34,974 nucleotides of DNA from Armatimonadota bacterium. GTDB taxonomy: Bacteria; Armatimonadota; Armatimonadia; Armatimonadales; Armatimonadaceae. The DNA lies in contig JACMJB010000224.1 of the NCBI GenBank assembly GCA_014380815.1, positions 1 through 34,974 on the forward strand. Reading direction: 5' to 3'. The notes under the pieces are model-generated. The model searched no databases. It was not told where the DNA came from and saw nothing but the letters and a program-made list of their open reading frames with translations. Both the position numbers and the translations under genes were made by a program. This document shows positions 17,910 through 24,838 of the stretch, in pieces (positions within the stretch are counted from its first letter, which is position 1; each line of letters starts with the position of its first letter).

Positions 17910-18552
17910 TTCCCGTCTCCTTTCGCGAATCCCGACCAGAGGCGGTCTTTGTCTGATCGCCTGCCGCTCCGTCCTTCTTGGTGTCGTCTTTCTTCTCTGT
18001 CGGCGGACGCAGGTGCGCGTTTATCTGAAAGGTGACCTGCTGCACCAGATCGGTGGACTGGCCGTTCGACTGGGTGAAACTAAGATCAATCTTGTCGAAG
18101 ACCGGGTGGCTGCCCAGCCGGGTCATCGTGTCGCCCACCAGTGTCTGCGACGCCGCCGTGCCGTTCAGGGTGATCATCCCGGTGTCCCCACCGCTCGACG
18201 AGAGCGAGGTGATCCAGGCGCTGTCCGGGATGGACTGCGAGACCACGGTGAACAGAGAGCGCCAGCGAAGCGTCTCCGTTTTCGCGGTTTGAAGCGTCTC
18301 GACCTTCGGCTTCAGCTCGTTGGTCTGCGCTTCCACCTCCGCGATCCGATCCAGTGTCGGCTGAAGCTTTTGCATCTTCGCTTCAGCGTCCGCAAGGTCG
18401 GCGCTAATGGAGAAGCGGCGCGCGGTCAGGTAAGTTCCGAGCAGGACCATAACTCCGACCGAAGCTGCCAGTCCGAAGAAGAGCTGCCTCGTAATGCGCT
18501 CCAGGCGCTTCTTTTCTTCGCGGCGAACCGCGATCAGGTTAATATTTGGCAT
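17896..18552 (-). CDS. pilN: PilN-like pilus assembly protein
   Basis: The 218-aa protein begins MPNINLI, the conserved cytoplasmic motif of PilN that inserts into a groove of PilM. A basic stretch, one transmembrane helix (about 26-46), a coiled coil (ADLADAEAKMQKLQPTLDRI...LQTAKTE) and a periplasmic ferredoxin-like domain (WRSLFTVVSQSIPDSAWITSLSSSG) follow, then a charged Lys/Asp tail. Size and order match the family. The start lies 34 bases downstream of pilM. Confidence 0.92.
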   Translation of the reverse strand: MPNINLIAVRREEKKRLERITRQLFFGLAASVGVMVLLGTYLTARRFSISADLADAEAKMQKLQPTLDRIAEVEAQTNELKPKVETLQTAKTETLRWRSLFTVVSQSIPDSAWITSLSSSGGDTGMITLNGTAASQTLVGDTMTRLGSHPVFDKIDLSFTQSNGQSTDLVQQVTFQINAHLRPPTEKKDDTKKDGAAGDQTKTASGRDSRKETGNDAA

Positions 18553-18586
18553 GAGTGCTGTCTTTCGTTTAGTCTCCGAAAAGGGG

Positions 18587-19729
18587 CTAGAGCTTAGTAT
18601 TCAGAACGACGGGGGTCGCCAGGTGCTCTTTGACCGCCAGTCCGGCAGCGATTCCAAGGCGTGGTGCCTGCTCCCGCAGCCACGCTTCCGCCTCGGGAGC
18701 GGCCTCAAAGGCGGTGGAATCGAAGACATCAGCGAGGCGGACCTCGGTACCAAGCCGGGCCATCATGTAGGGCGCGAGGCCACCAAGCTGGGCGTTTCCA
18801 CCGGAAAGGATGATCTCAGCCAGCGGTTTTGGGTCCGCACCTTCCGGCTGCTGGGACTGGTAGAAGTTGATGGAGCGGCGCACTTCGCGGAGAAGTTCGT
18901 CCAGAATGCTCTGAATCGCACGAGGCGCTTCCCCTGCCTGGGGGTCCGTGGCGCTTCCAGGATTGAGCAGGACATTCAGATCCACCTCAGTTTTGCGGCG
19001 CTCAGCCTCGGCAACATCCAGGCGCAGCTGGTTTTTGATCGCATCTGTAAAGGTATCGCCCGCGATATTAATGGAGCGCGTCAGCCCAAATTGAGAGCCG
19101 ATCACCAGGGTTACCTCGGTGTGAGAAGCCCCCATATCCACGAAGGCGCGCAGAGCGCCGTCGTTGTACCGCATCCGGTTGCAGTCCACGAGCGACCGCT
19201 GGAGCGCAAATGCTTCAATGTCCACCGCGACCGCCTCAAGCCCGGTCCGCTCCACGACATCAATCCGCGACTCCACCATGTCTCGCGGCGCGGCGACCAG
19301 CATCACGTTCATCAGGTTCGGATCATCCTCTACCGGGCCGATGATATCGAATGCAATGGCGCTGTCGTCAATATTGGCGGTGATGTACTTGCTCGCCTCG
19401 TACCGCGCTGATTTACGCAGCGCGGCCTCGGTCATCTTGGGGAGAGTGATCTGGCGCACCACCACGGTCGGGCCGGATACCGAGAGCACGGCGCCGGTGG
19501 CGGAGATGCTGGCGGACTTGAGCATCTGGCGAATGGCGCCGGCGACCGCGTCCCGGTCCAGAATCACGCCGTCGCGCATGGCACCGACCGGCATCTTCTG
19601 CTGGGCGGCGCGGGTGACCCGAAAGCTTTCACGGTGCGCTTCGACCTGAACCGCTTTCAGGTATGCGCTGCCGATGTCAAGCCCGATGAGAGTTTCTTTA
19701 CCGAATAAGGAAGCCAAAATGGCGGACAC
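18587..19729 (-). CDS. pilM: Actin-like pilus assembly ATPase PilM
   Basis: PilM is a cytoplasmic FtsA/actin-fold protein that binds ATP and the PilN tail. The 380-aa protein has the phosphate-1 motif GLDIGSAYLKAVQ, the GAVLSVSGPTVVVRQITLPKM region, the phosphate-2 motif AFVDMGASHTEVTLV, and the adenosine loop ILSGGNAQLGGLAPYM. I chose the GTG start (19729) because GGAGG lies eight bases upstream; the ATG at 19762 would add 11 residues that contain this ribosome-binding site. It is the first gene of the pil operon and diverges from the 794-aa gene across a 248-base region rich in dyads. Confidence 0.95.
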   Translation of the reverse strand: MSAILASLFGKETLIGLDIGSAYLKAVQVEAHRESFRVTRAAQQKMPVGAMRDGVILDRDAVAGAIRQMLKSASISATGAVLSVSGPTVVVRQITLPKMTEAALRKSARYEASKYITANIDDSAIAFDIIGPVEDDPNLMNVMLVAAPRDMVESRIDVVERTGLEAVAVDIEAFALQRSLVDCNRMRYNDGALRAFVDMGASHTEVTLVIGSQFGLTRSINIAGDTFTDAIKNQLRLDVAEAERRKTEVDLNVLLNPGSATDPQAGEAPRAIQSILDELLREVRRSINFYQSQQPEGADPKPLAEIILSGGNAQLGGLAPYMMARLGTEVRLADVFDSTAFEAAPEAEAWLREQAPRLGIAAGLAVKEHLATPVVLNTKL

Positions 19730-19773
19730 GAGAATTACCTCCGTTCGTGACGGTTGGAACAATCAAGAGCACC

Positions 19774-19812
19774 AGCTGCTGGACTTCTGTGAATTAGCCC
19801 TGTCCAGCAGCT
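19774..19812. promoter_or_regulatory. 11-bp inverted repeat in the pilM divergent region
   Basis: AGCTGCTGGAC (19774-19784) and GTCCAGCAGCT (19802-19812) form a perfect inverted repeat around a 17-base spacer, 45 bases before the pilM start. No T-run follows on either strand, so a protein-binding site or leader-RNA structure is more likely than a terminator. Confidence 0.5.
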
Positions 19813-19858
19813 CCCCTCAGCAAACTTGTGGGAGCGGGTACGACCCAATTATCGGAGG

Positions 19859-19885
19859 CAATCCAATAAACTGGAGATTGGATTG
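19859..19885. promoter_or_regulatory. CAATCCAAT/ATTGGATTG dyad
   Basis: A perfect 9-bp inverted repeat (19859-19867 and 19877-19885) with a 9-base spacer gives half-sites about 18 bases apart centre to centre. It lies about 50 bases upstream of the plus-strand TATAAT, a position suited to a dimeric regulator. Confidence 0.5.
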
Positions 19886-19935
19886 TGGAAGAAATCCGCA
19901 GGCGGACTTCTCCCATCCCTGCCGGAGTGCAGATC

Positions 19936-19941
19936 TATAAT
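19936..19941 (+). promoter_or_regulatory. Consensus -10 element (TATAAT) for the 794-aa gene
   Basis: A perfect TATAAT lies 36 bases before the ATG at 19978. No good -35 hexamer is seen 16-18 bases upstream, so activation by a factor bound at the nearby dyads is possible. Confidence 0.5.
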
Positions 19942-19977
19942 TCCGCCTGCTATCTGCCGACAATTTAAAGTCTGATT

Positions 19978-22362
19978 ATGAGTCAAGCGCTTGCCATTGC
20001 ACCCGAACGTCGAAGCGAGGAAGAGCAATCCTTCCCTGCGGAGCTTTCACTCGTTACCGCTCCGGTCCCTGTCTCGGGTGTCCCAGCTATCCTGGGTGTC
20101 CCGGCAGCACCGGTCGCCCTAGGGGCATCGCAGCAATCCGCGGCTCACGCCCCGGCTCTGGCAGTTTTTGCGCCCCCCGTTTCGGATGCCAATGAGCTGG
20201 TCTATCGGTTCCCCTACTGCCGCTCAGGCATCGAGATCGTGCCGGACATCAAGGGGTCTTTCTGCACGCGCCTTCTCTGGCACAAGGGGAAATCGGTCTT
20301 CGCACTTGCGGAATCCACCCCACTCCGTCCCCTCGCGCGCGTCACCCTGAACAGCCAGCGATTTGATGTCTTTCTGAACCAGCATGCCCGCAAGAAACGT
20401 GAGCGTATCCTGCTGGCGGGCCGCCGCAAAGTCGCGATCCGGTCCGGGCGCGCCGCGCTTCGCCAGGTGGTTTCTATCGAGGGGCGCGAGGACCGTTATC
20501 TGTGGCGCTGGCGCATCGGGGCGACCGCCGCGGCGATGAGTGTCTTCGCTTCGCCGGAAGCCGAGGCCGATCCGATTAACGAGGTCAGCCTGTTTCTGCC
20601 GTTTGCACCGGGCAAGGCGGTTGTTCTCTCTTTGCCGGGGGCGACGACCGGCCTGGTGCTGTGGATGAACGGGATCGCGATGAGCGTCGTTTCGGGCCGC
20701 TGCGAGGGCGGGGAGGAGCTGCCGGAGCTAAGCCACGACGCCAGAGGCTTTCAGCTAACGTTGCGAGGGGCGCGGCTTGGAGGCGACGGCATCGCGATGC
20801 AGTGGGAGTCCTGGCTGGCACCCGCGCGCACGGAGGCGGAAGCGCGAATGGCTCTGCTGCGCCATCTGGCGGACGCCGCCGACCGGGCACAGCGGACCGA
20901 TGAGACGGCGGAGACAGTACCCGCTCCCGGTTCCCCGCCGCTTTTGAAGCATTTGGGCGATCAGGCTGAGGCGGCGCTGATGGCGGAGGATGCCGCTGAG
21001 AAAAAAGGAATTGATCGCCTGATCTTCCGGGACCGCACAAGTCTGGGAAAAGGCAGTGCGCGGCATCTCGCCGGGGAGACAGTGGATACCGCTCTGGCCG
21101 CCGCCGCTCTGATGGGGCGCGTCCTGCAGACCGGCGAGGATGCCCTGCGCCGCCGCGCCCGGCTTCTCGCCAATGGCATCTGCTCGTTTCAGGTCAACGA
21201 GGAAGAGAGCTGTCACTGGGGAGCGATCTGGGATGCCGTCAAAGGAAAGGGCAAAAGCACCACCTACGAGGACATCGCCGGAGAAAGAACACTCTCGGTC
21301 GCCGTTGCCGCTCGCGCCTCCAAAGGTCTGCATATCCTGCATCGCCACTTCGGGGTGGAGTTATACCAGCGCACTGCGCTGTCAGCGGCACAATGGCTTC
21401 TTTTGAAGATGGACCGCGATGGCCTTATCGTCGGAGAGCGATTCACGGAGGAAGGGCCACCTGTCGAGGACAGAAACTCTCCCTGGATCGTCGGCGAGGC
21501 GTTGATTCCGCTGGTTGAGACCTTTCGCTCGAACGCAAACGAGGTCTTTCTGAAGACGGCTCTGCGTGTGGTAGGGACGATGAAAGAAGGGCTGGAGAGG
21601 TCTACCCTGCCGTTTGACCAGGCTTCGACCGAGCAGCTTGCGGCCTCGATCGAGGGAGTTCTGTTGGTCTCCCGTGAATACGAAAAAGACGACATGATCG
21701 CCCTGGCACTGCAGATCGGGCTGGGACTTCGAGCGCGCCGCCTGCCGGATGGGTCGCTGATGGAACCACCGGGGGTCACGGTTGTCTCGCCGCTGGTCTC
21801 CACGCTTGCCGGAGCGCGGGCGGCGCTCGCGCTGTCGCGGGTGGATGACGACCCCCTTTGGCTTCTCTTTGCCTATCGCGCGCTGGATGCGGCGGCGGTG
21901 AAGGCCGCCGCGCTGGGGGCAGCGGAAGGATCTTCTCAGATCCAGATCGCGGACCAAGCCGCCTTCCTGAACCTTTCGACCGCAGTTCTGCTCGCCGTGA
22001 CGGCGCGTGTCAAGGGCTGTGTCGCGGACAAAGACAAGCTGACCATCACCCGGAACTGGCAGACGTTCGCCCCGGACCCCGCGACACGTGACTATGTCCG
22101 CGTCTTCGCCCCCGGCCCCGGCAGCGAGGAGATTCCGGTGGATTATCTCGCCCTGGTCTGTCCGGTCAGCATGCAGGTTCTGATCACTGTTTTCGCGCCG
22201 CCGTCTGTCCGCGAAGTCACGATTCTCAAAAACTCCCGGTCGCCGTTTGTGAAAAACCTGCTGACGGGCGACTACGATCTTCGCGCCCCCCTGGTCCCCC
22301 TCCGTGCTACCGGGGGAGGCGACCCGGGGGCGAACATCGGGGTATTTCTCGCCGATACCTAA
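19978..22362 (+). CDS. Uncharacterised 794-aa protein, beta domain plus alpha-helical toroid-like domain
   Basis: I do not recognise a named family. No signal peptide is evident. The N-terminus is Ala/Pro/Val rich (about 1-75), followed by a beta-rich region (about 75-290, FDVFLNQHARKKRERILLAG and FLPFAPGKAVVLSLPG). From about 320 to 680 there are paired amphipathic helices (TVDTALAAAALMGRVLQTGEDALRR, HWGAIWDAV, NSPWIVGEALIPLVETF, LALQIGLGLRARRLPDGS) that look like an alpha/alpha six-hairpin toroid, as in many glycoside hydrolases, lyases and lanthipeptide-cyclase-like folds. A final beta-type region (ITRNWQTFAPDPATRDYVRVFAPG) follows. A carbohydrate-active role is only a guess, helped by the sugar kinase 43 bases downstream. 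The ATG is preceded by a TATAAT but no clear ribosome-binding site. Confidence 0.8.
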   Translation: MSQALAIAPERRSEEEQSFPAELSLVTAPVPVSGVPAILGVPAAPVALGASQQSAAHAPALAVFAPPVSDANELVYRFPYCRSGIEIVPDIKGSFCTRLLWHKGKSVFALAESTPLRPLARVTLNSQRFDVFLNQHARKKRERILLAGRRKVAIRSGRAALRQVVSIEGREDRYLWRWRIGATAAAMSVFASPEAEADPINEVSLFLPFAPGKAVVLSLPGATTGLVLWMNGIAMSVVSGRCEGGEELPELSHDARGFQLTLRGARLGGDGIAMQWESWLAPARTEAEARMALLRHLADAADRAQRTDETAETVPAPGSPPLLKHLGDQAEAALMAEDAAEKKGIDRLIFRDRTSLGKGSARHLAGETVDTALAAAALMGRVLQTGEDALRRRARLLANGICSFQVNEEESCHWGAIWDAVKGKGKSTTYEDIAGERTLSVAVAARASKGLHILHRHFGVELYQRTALSAAQWLLLKMDRDGLIVGERFTEEGPPVEDRNSPWIVGEALIPLVETFRSNANEVFLKTALRVVGTMKEGLERSTLPFDQASTEQLAASIEGVLLVSREYEKDDMIALALQIGLGLRARRLPDGSLMEPPGVTVVSPLVSTLAGARAALALSRVDDDPLWLLFAYRALDAAAVKAAALGAAEGSSQIQIADQAAFLNLSTAVLLAVTARVKGCVADKDKLTITRNWQTFAPDPATRDYVRVFAPGPGSEEIPVDYLALVCPVSMQVLITVFAPPSVREVTILKNSRSPFVKNLLTGDYDLRAPLVPLRATGGGDPGANIGVFLADT

Positions 22363-22405
22363 GCGCCGGGCAGGGGCGCGGGGCCGGAGCGGCGAACTCT
22401 ACCGC

Positions 22406-23335
22406 ATGCCTGAAATCGCCTGCCTGGGGCTACTGGTCGCTGATACGGTGGGGGCTACCATTGATCGCCTGCCCACTCGCGGCACCCTTTCGCTCATTGA
22501 TCGGATCGAACTGCACACCGGCGGCTGCGCCGCCAACACCGGCGCCGCCCTCGCCGTGCTGGGAGTCTCGACCGCCGTGCTGGGTAAAGTCGGCGCGGAT
22601 GGTTTCGGCGATTTCGTGACCGAGTCTCTTGCCAAGGCGGGCGTCGAAACGCGCGGTATCGGGCGTGATCCCCAAGTGGCGACCGCCGCCACGATTGTCG
22701 CGGTCCACGGCGACGCGGAACGTTCTTTTTTGCATGTTATCGGCGCGAATGCGACCGTGACCGCCGGGGATGTGGATTGGGATATCGCGGGCGGTGCGGC
22801 GATCTTTCATGTCGCCGGGCTGCAGCTGATGCCCGCGCTGGAGGGCGATGGCATCCGCGAGGTTCTCGTTCAGGCAAAAGCCAGGGGCTTGCTGACCACG
22901 CTGGATACCGTGATGAACCCTCGTTCCCTCGGCTGGGACGGCCTGGCATCGGCTCTCCCCTACCTGGACTGGGCTCTGCCCTCGTTCGAGGAGGCGCGGG
23001 CGCTCACGGGCGAGACCAAAGCGCTTCGGCAGGCCCGGCGTTTTCAGGCGGCGGGCGCGAAAAATGTCGCGGTAAAGATGGGTGCCAATGGCTGCCTGGT
23101 CGCACCCGAGACCGGTAAACCGTTTCATGTCGCACCGCTTGCCGTGGAGGCGGTGGACTCACTGGGCGCGGGAGATGCCTGGGCAGCGGGATTTTTGACC
23201 GGTCTGTTGCGCGGCTGGCCCCTTGAGAAAACGGCCCGTTTCGCCAATGCAGTCGGTGCGTGCTGTGTTCAAGCCTATGGTTCGACCGCGGGCATTCGCA
23301 CCTTCACCGAGACACTGGCTCTTATTGGCGAGTAG
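22406..23335 (+). CDS. PfkB-family carbohydrate/nucleoside kinase
   Basis: This is a cytoplasmic kinase of the ribokinase superfamily (309 aa) that would phosphorylate a sugar or nucleoside hydroxyl with ATP. It has the N-terminal GGCAANTGAALAVLG substrate-binding signature, LGKVGADGFGDF, VKMGANGCLV, and the PfkB signature 2 DSLGAGDAWAAGFLTGLL with GAGD supplying the anion hole and catalytic base. Family motifs are complete but do not fix the substrate. I placed the start at the ATG at 22406 (MPEIACLG); a longer frame starting at 22304 lies inside the upstream gene. It is probably co-transcribed with the 794-aa gene and ends just before a strong terminator. Confidence 0.9.
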   Translation: MPEIACLGLLVADTVGATIDRLPTRGTLSLIDRIELHTGGCAANTGAALAVLGVSTAVLGKVGADGFGDFVTESLAKAGVETRGIGRDPQVATAATIVAVHGDAERSFLHVIGANATVTAGDVDWDIAGGAAIFHVAGLQLMPALEGDGIREVLVQAKARGLLTTLDTVMNPRSLGWDGLASALPYLDWALPSFEEARALTGETKALRQARRFQAAGAKNVAVKMGANGCLVAPETGKPFHVAPLAVEAVDSLGAGDAWAAGFLTGLLRGWPLEKTARFANAVGACCVQAYGSTAGIRTFTETLALIGE

Positions 23336-23347
23336 CGGCCAGAGAAT

Positions 23348-23390
23348 CGAAGGGCCGGACGCGCGGGGTGCGTCCGGCCCTTCGGTTTTT
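23348..23390 (+). terminator. Strong rho-independent terminator after the PfkB gene
   Basis: A perfect 15-bp stem (23348-23362 with 23370-23384) with a seven-base loop is followed by GTTTTT. It lies 13 bases after the kinase stop codon and before the convergent lipoprotein gene, whose transcripts it may also stop. Confidence 0.88.
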
Positions 23391-23403
23391 GTCTCGGCTC
23401 TGG

Positions 23404-24462
23404 TCAGCGGGAGCGGGTCAGTGTGCCGAGGTAAGGCACATTGCCGTTGTAGACCAGCGCGTAGGAGGTCGTCGCTTGACCGAGCGCGATCGCGTTCACG
23501 GGGAAATTACCGCTTTTGATCGTGCCGGTGGCATTGTCAACGAAGGTGAACAGACTGCTGTCAATCCCTTCCTGCGAGATCTGGTTATTGTTGTAGATTA
23601 CTGCCCAGCTATTGTTGACCCCCAGGACGACATGGTTCAGTGTCACCGATGAACTGCTGGAGAGCGTGTTCAGTCGCGTTCCCAATCCCGCGGGAATGCC
23701 GTTTGAATAATAGCCGTTCTGGTTCACCGTAATGGCCCAGACACTGGAATCTGCCCCGATAGCGACCGAAGTGACATTGACGTTTCGCGCATTGAAAAGG
23801 CTCGTGAGCCGGTTGAACATTCCCGGATTGATCTCATTGGCCTCGAACTGCGTGTAGCTCGTGCTGTCATCGTTGAAGATAACCAGCCAGGTATTACCGG
23901 TGCCGAGCGCGGAAGCGCGAATCTTCCCGCCATTCGCCCTGATCTCCGCCAGTTTGTTGGCAAGGGAGACCGGGGCATCGCTGGGCAGGGAGGTCTTTGA
24001 GGCATCCGCCGTATCCGCAGGTGTGTCATCGTAGGCCAGCAGCCAGCGGTCATCCGGGGCAAGCGCGACCGAGGTGACGACGGCACCGGTGAGGCCACCT
24101 ACCCGGGTCAGTTCCGCGGCGAGCTTTAGACTCTGGGGGATAGGGGTCGGCGTGGGAGACGGCGTTGGCGTCGCCGTAGGGGTCGCGGTCGGGGTTGGCG
24201 TCGGCGTCGTGGACCCGGAGGGGATCGGACTGGCCGGACCCGACGGGGTCGGAGTCGGCCCGGTCGAACCCGTGGGCGTCGGGGGGGTCACCACCGGTGG
24301 CTGGGACGGAGCCGGAGTGGGCGTCGTGTTGAACTGAGTGCCGCCACCACAGCCGCCAAGCAGTGTCACCGTGCCGACAATGCCGACAAGGGCGACAAGG
24401 GCCAGCGGCTGCAAAGCCTTCGCACCCTCACGAACCTGGGACGATTTCAGACGAGGTACCAT
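23404..24462 (-). CDS. Lipoprotein with Thr/Pro-rich spacer and repeat domain
   Basis: This 352-aa predicted lipoprotein has an N-terminal hydrophobic helix and lipobox LLGGC, followed by GGG and a 75-residue Thr/Pro/Ser-rich spacer (about 45-115). The C-terminal part contains about five degenerate repeats of the form V..VALG.NNSWAVIYNNNQ (TSVALAPDDRWLLAYDD, GTGNTWLVIFNDD, IGADSSVWAITVNQNG, LGVNNSWAVIYNNN, LGQATTSYALVYNGN). They suggest beta-propeller-like or beta-solenoid blades. I do not know the family. A surface-displayed sensor or adhesin is plausible but unproven. It resembles the 7105-7383 lipoprotein only in the Thr-Pro spacer. It is a single gene, convergent with the kinase. Confidence 0.78.
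   Translation of the reverse strand: MVPRLKSSQVREGAKALQPLALVALVGIVGTVTLLGGCGGGTQFNTTPTPAPSQPPVVTPPTPTGSTGPTPTPSGPASPIPSGSTTPTPTPTATPTATPTPSPTPTPIPQSLKLAAELTRVGGLTGAVVTSVALAPDDRWLLAYDDTPADTADASKTSLPSDAPVSLANKLAEIRANGGKIRASALGTGNTWLVIFNDDSTSYTQFEANEINPGMFNRLTSLFNARNVNVTSVAIGADSSVWAITVNQNGYYSNGIPAGLGTRLNTLSSSSSVTLNHVVLGVNNSWAVIYNNNQISQEGIDSSLFTFVDNATGTIKSGNFPVNAIALGQATTSYALVYNGNVPYLGTLTRSR
24130..24310. repeat. Degenerate GC-rich tandem repeat encoding the Thr/Pro/Ser spacer
   Basis: Imperfect six-base units (variants of GGCGTC/GGGGTC on the plus strand) encode the Thr-Pro, Ala-Thr-Pro and Ser-Pro dipeptides of the lipoprotein spacer. It is more degenerate than the tract at 7139-7212. Confidence 0.7.
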
Positions 24463-24838
24463 TAGGACTCGCGATTTCCTTTCTCCAAACGCAGCGGCAT
24501 AACCGTGCCGCTGCCGGAAGCGCAGTATCTCCGACGCAGTTTTATCAATTTCACGGATAGCGCATCAGTGACCGTTGAGACCACTGGGACCATTGAGACC
24601 GTCATCGAGTGAAAAACGGACCGGTTTCAGGGTCTGGCATGCGGGCGGCGGCCAAGCGAGGCATGGGCAGCTCCCGACCCATAGCATTGGACCATAGGGG
24701 CAGGCTCTTTGTTTCGCCCGGTCTCGAAATAGCTCTTATTCACCCTATTCGACTCTTGTGTCCCGGTTTCCTTCAATGTCCGGGCATGCCGCGCGTGCCT
24801 TTACCAAAGGGGACGCCGCGCCGTATACTGTTGCTGAT
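24463..24838. other. 376-bp divergent region between lipoprotein and alaS
   Basis: This region separates the divergent lipoprotein and alaS genes. It contains a promoter-like pair near alaS (listed separately), a short direct repeat around TTGAGACC (24575-24600), and a 40-codon minus-strand frame that I do not call as a gene. I found no T-box antiterminator motif despite the aminoacyl-tRNA synthetase downstream. Confidence 0.4.
24800..24829 (+). promoter_or_regulatory. Promoter TTTACC-N18-TATACT immediately before alaS
   Basis: TTTACC (24800-24805) and TATACT (24824-24829) are 18 bases apart. Transcription would begin about seven bases after the -10 element, that is at or within a few bases of the alaS ATG (24839). 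The transcript would be leaderless or nearly so, which fits the absence of a ribosome-binding site there. Confidence 0.5.

Noticed and set aside
24565-24687. A 40-codon minus-strand frame ending GLNGPSGLNGH, with Gly-X-Y spacing like a collagen tail.
   Set aside because: Only three triplets are present, no ribosome-binding site precedes the ATG, and the rest resembles no collagen-like protein; a short DNA direct repeat explains it.
24600-24838. T-box leader for alaS.
   Set aside because: No antiterminator-like T-box sequence is visible and the promoter lies too close to the start codon to allow a leader.
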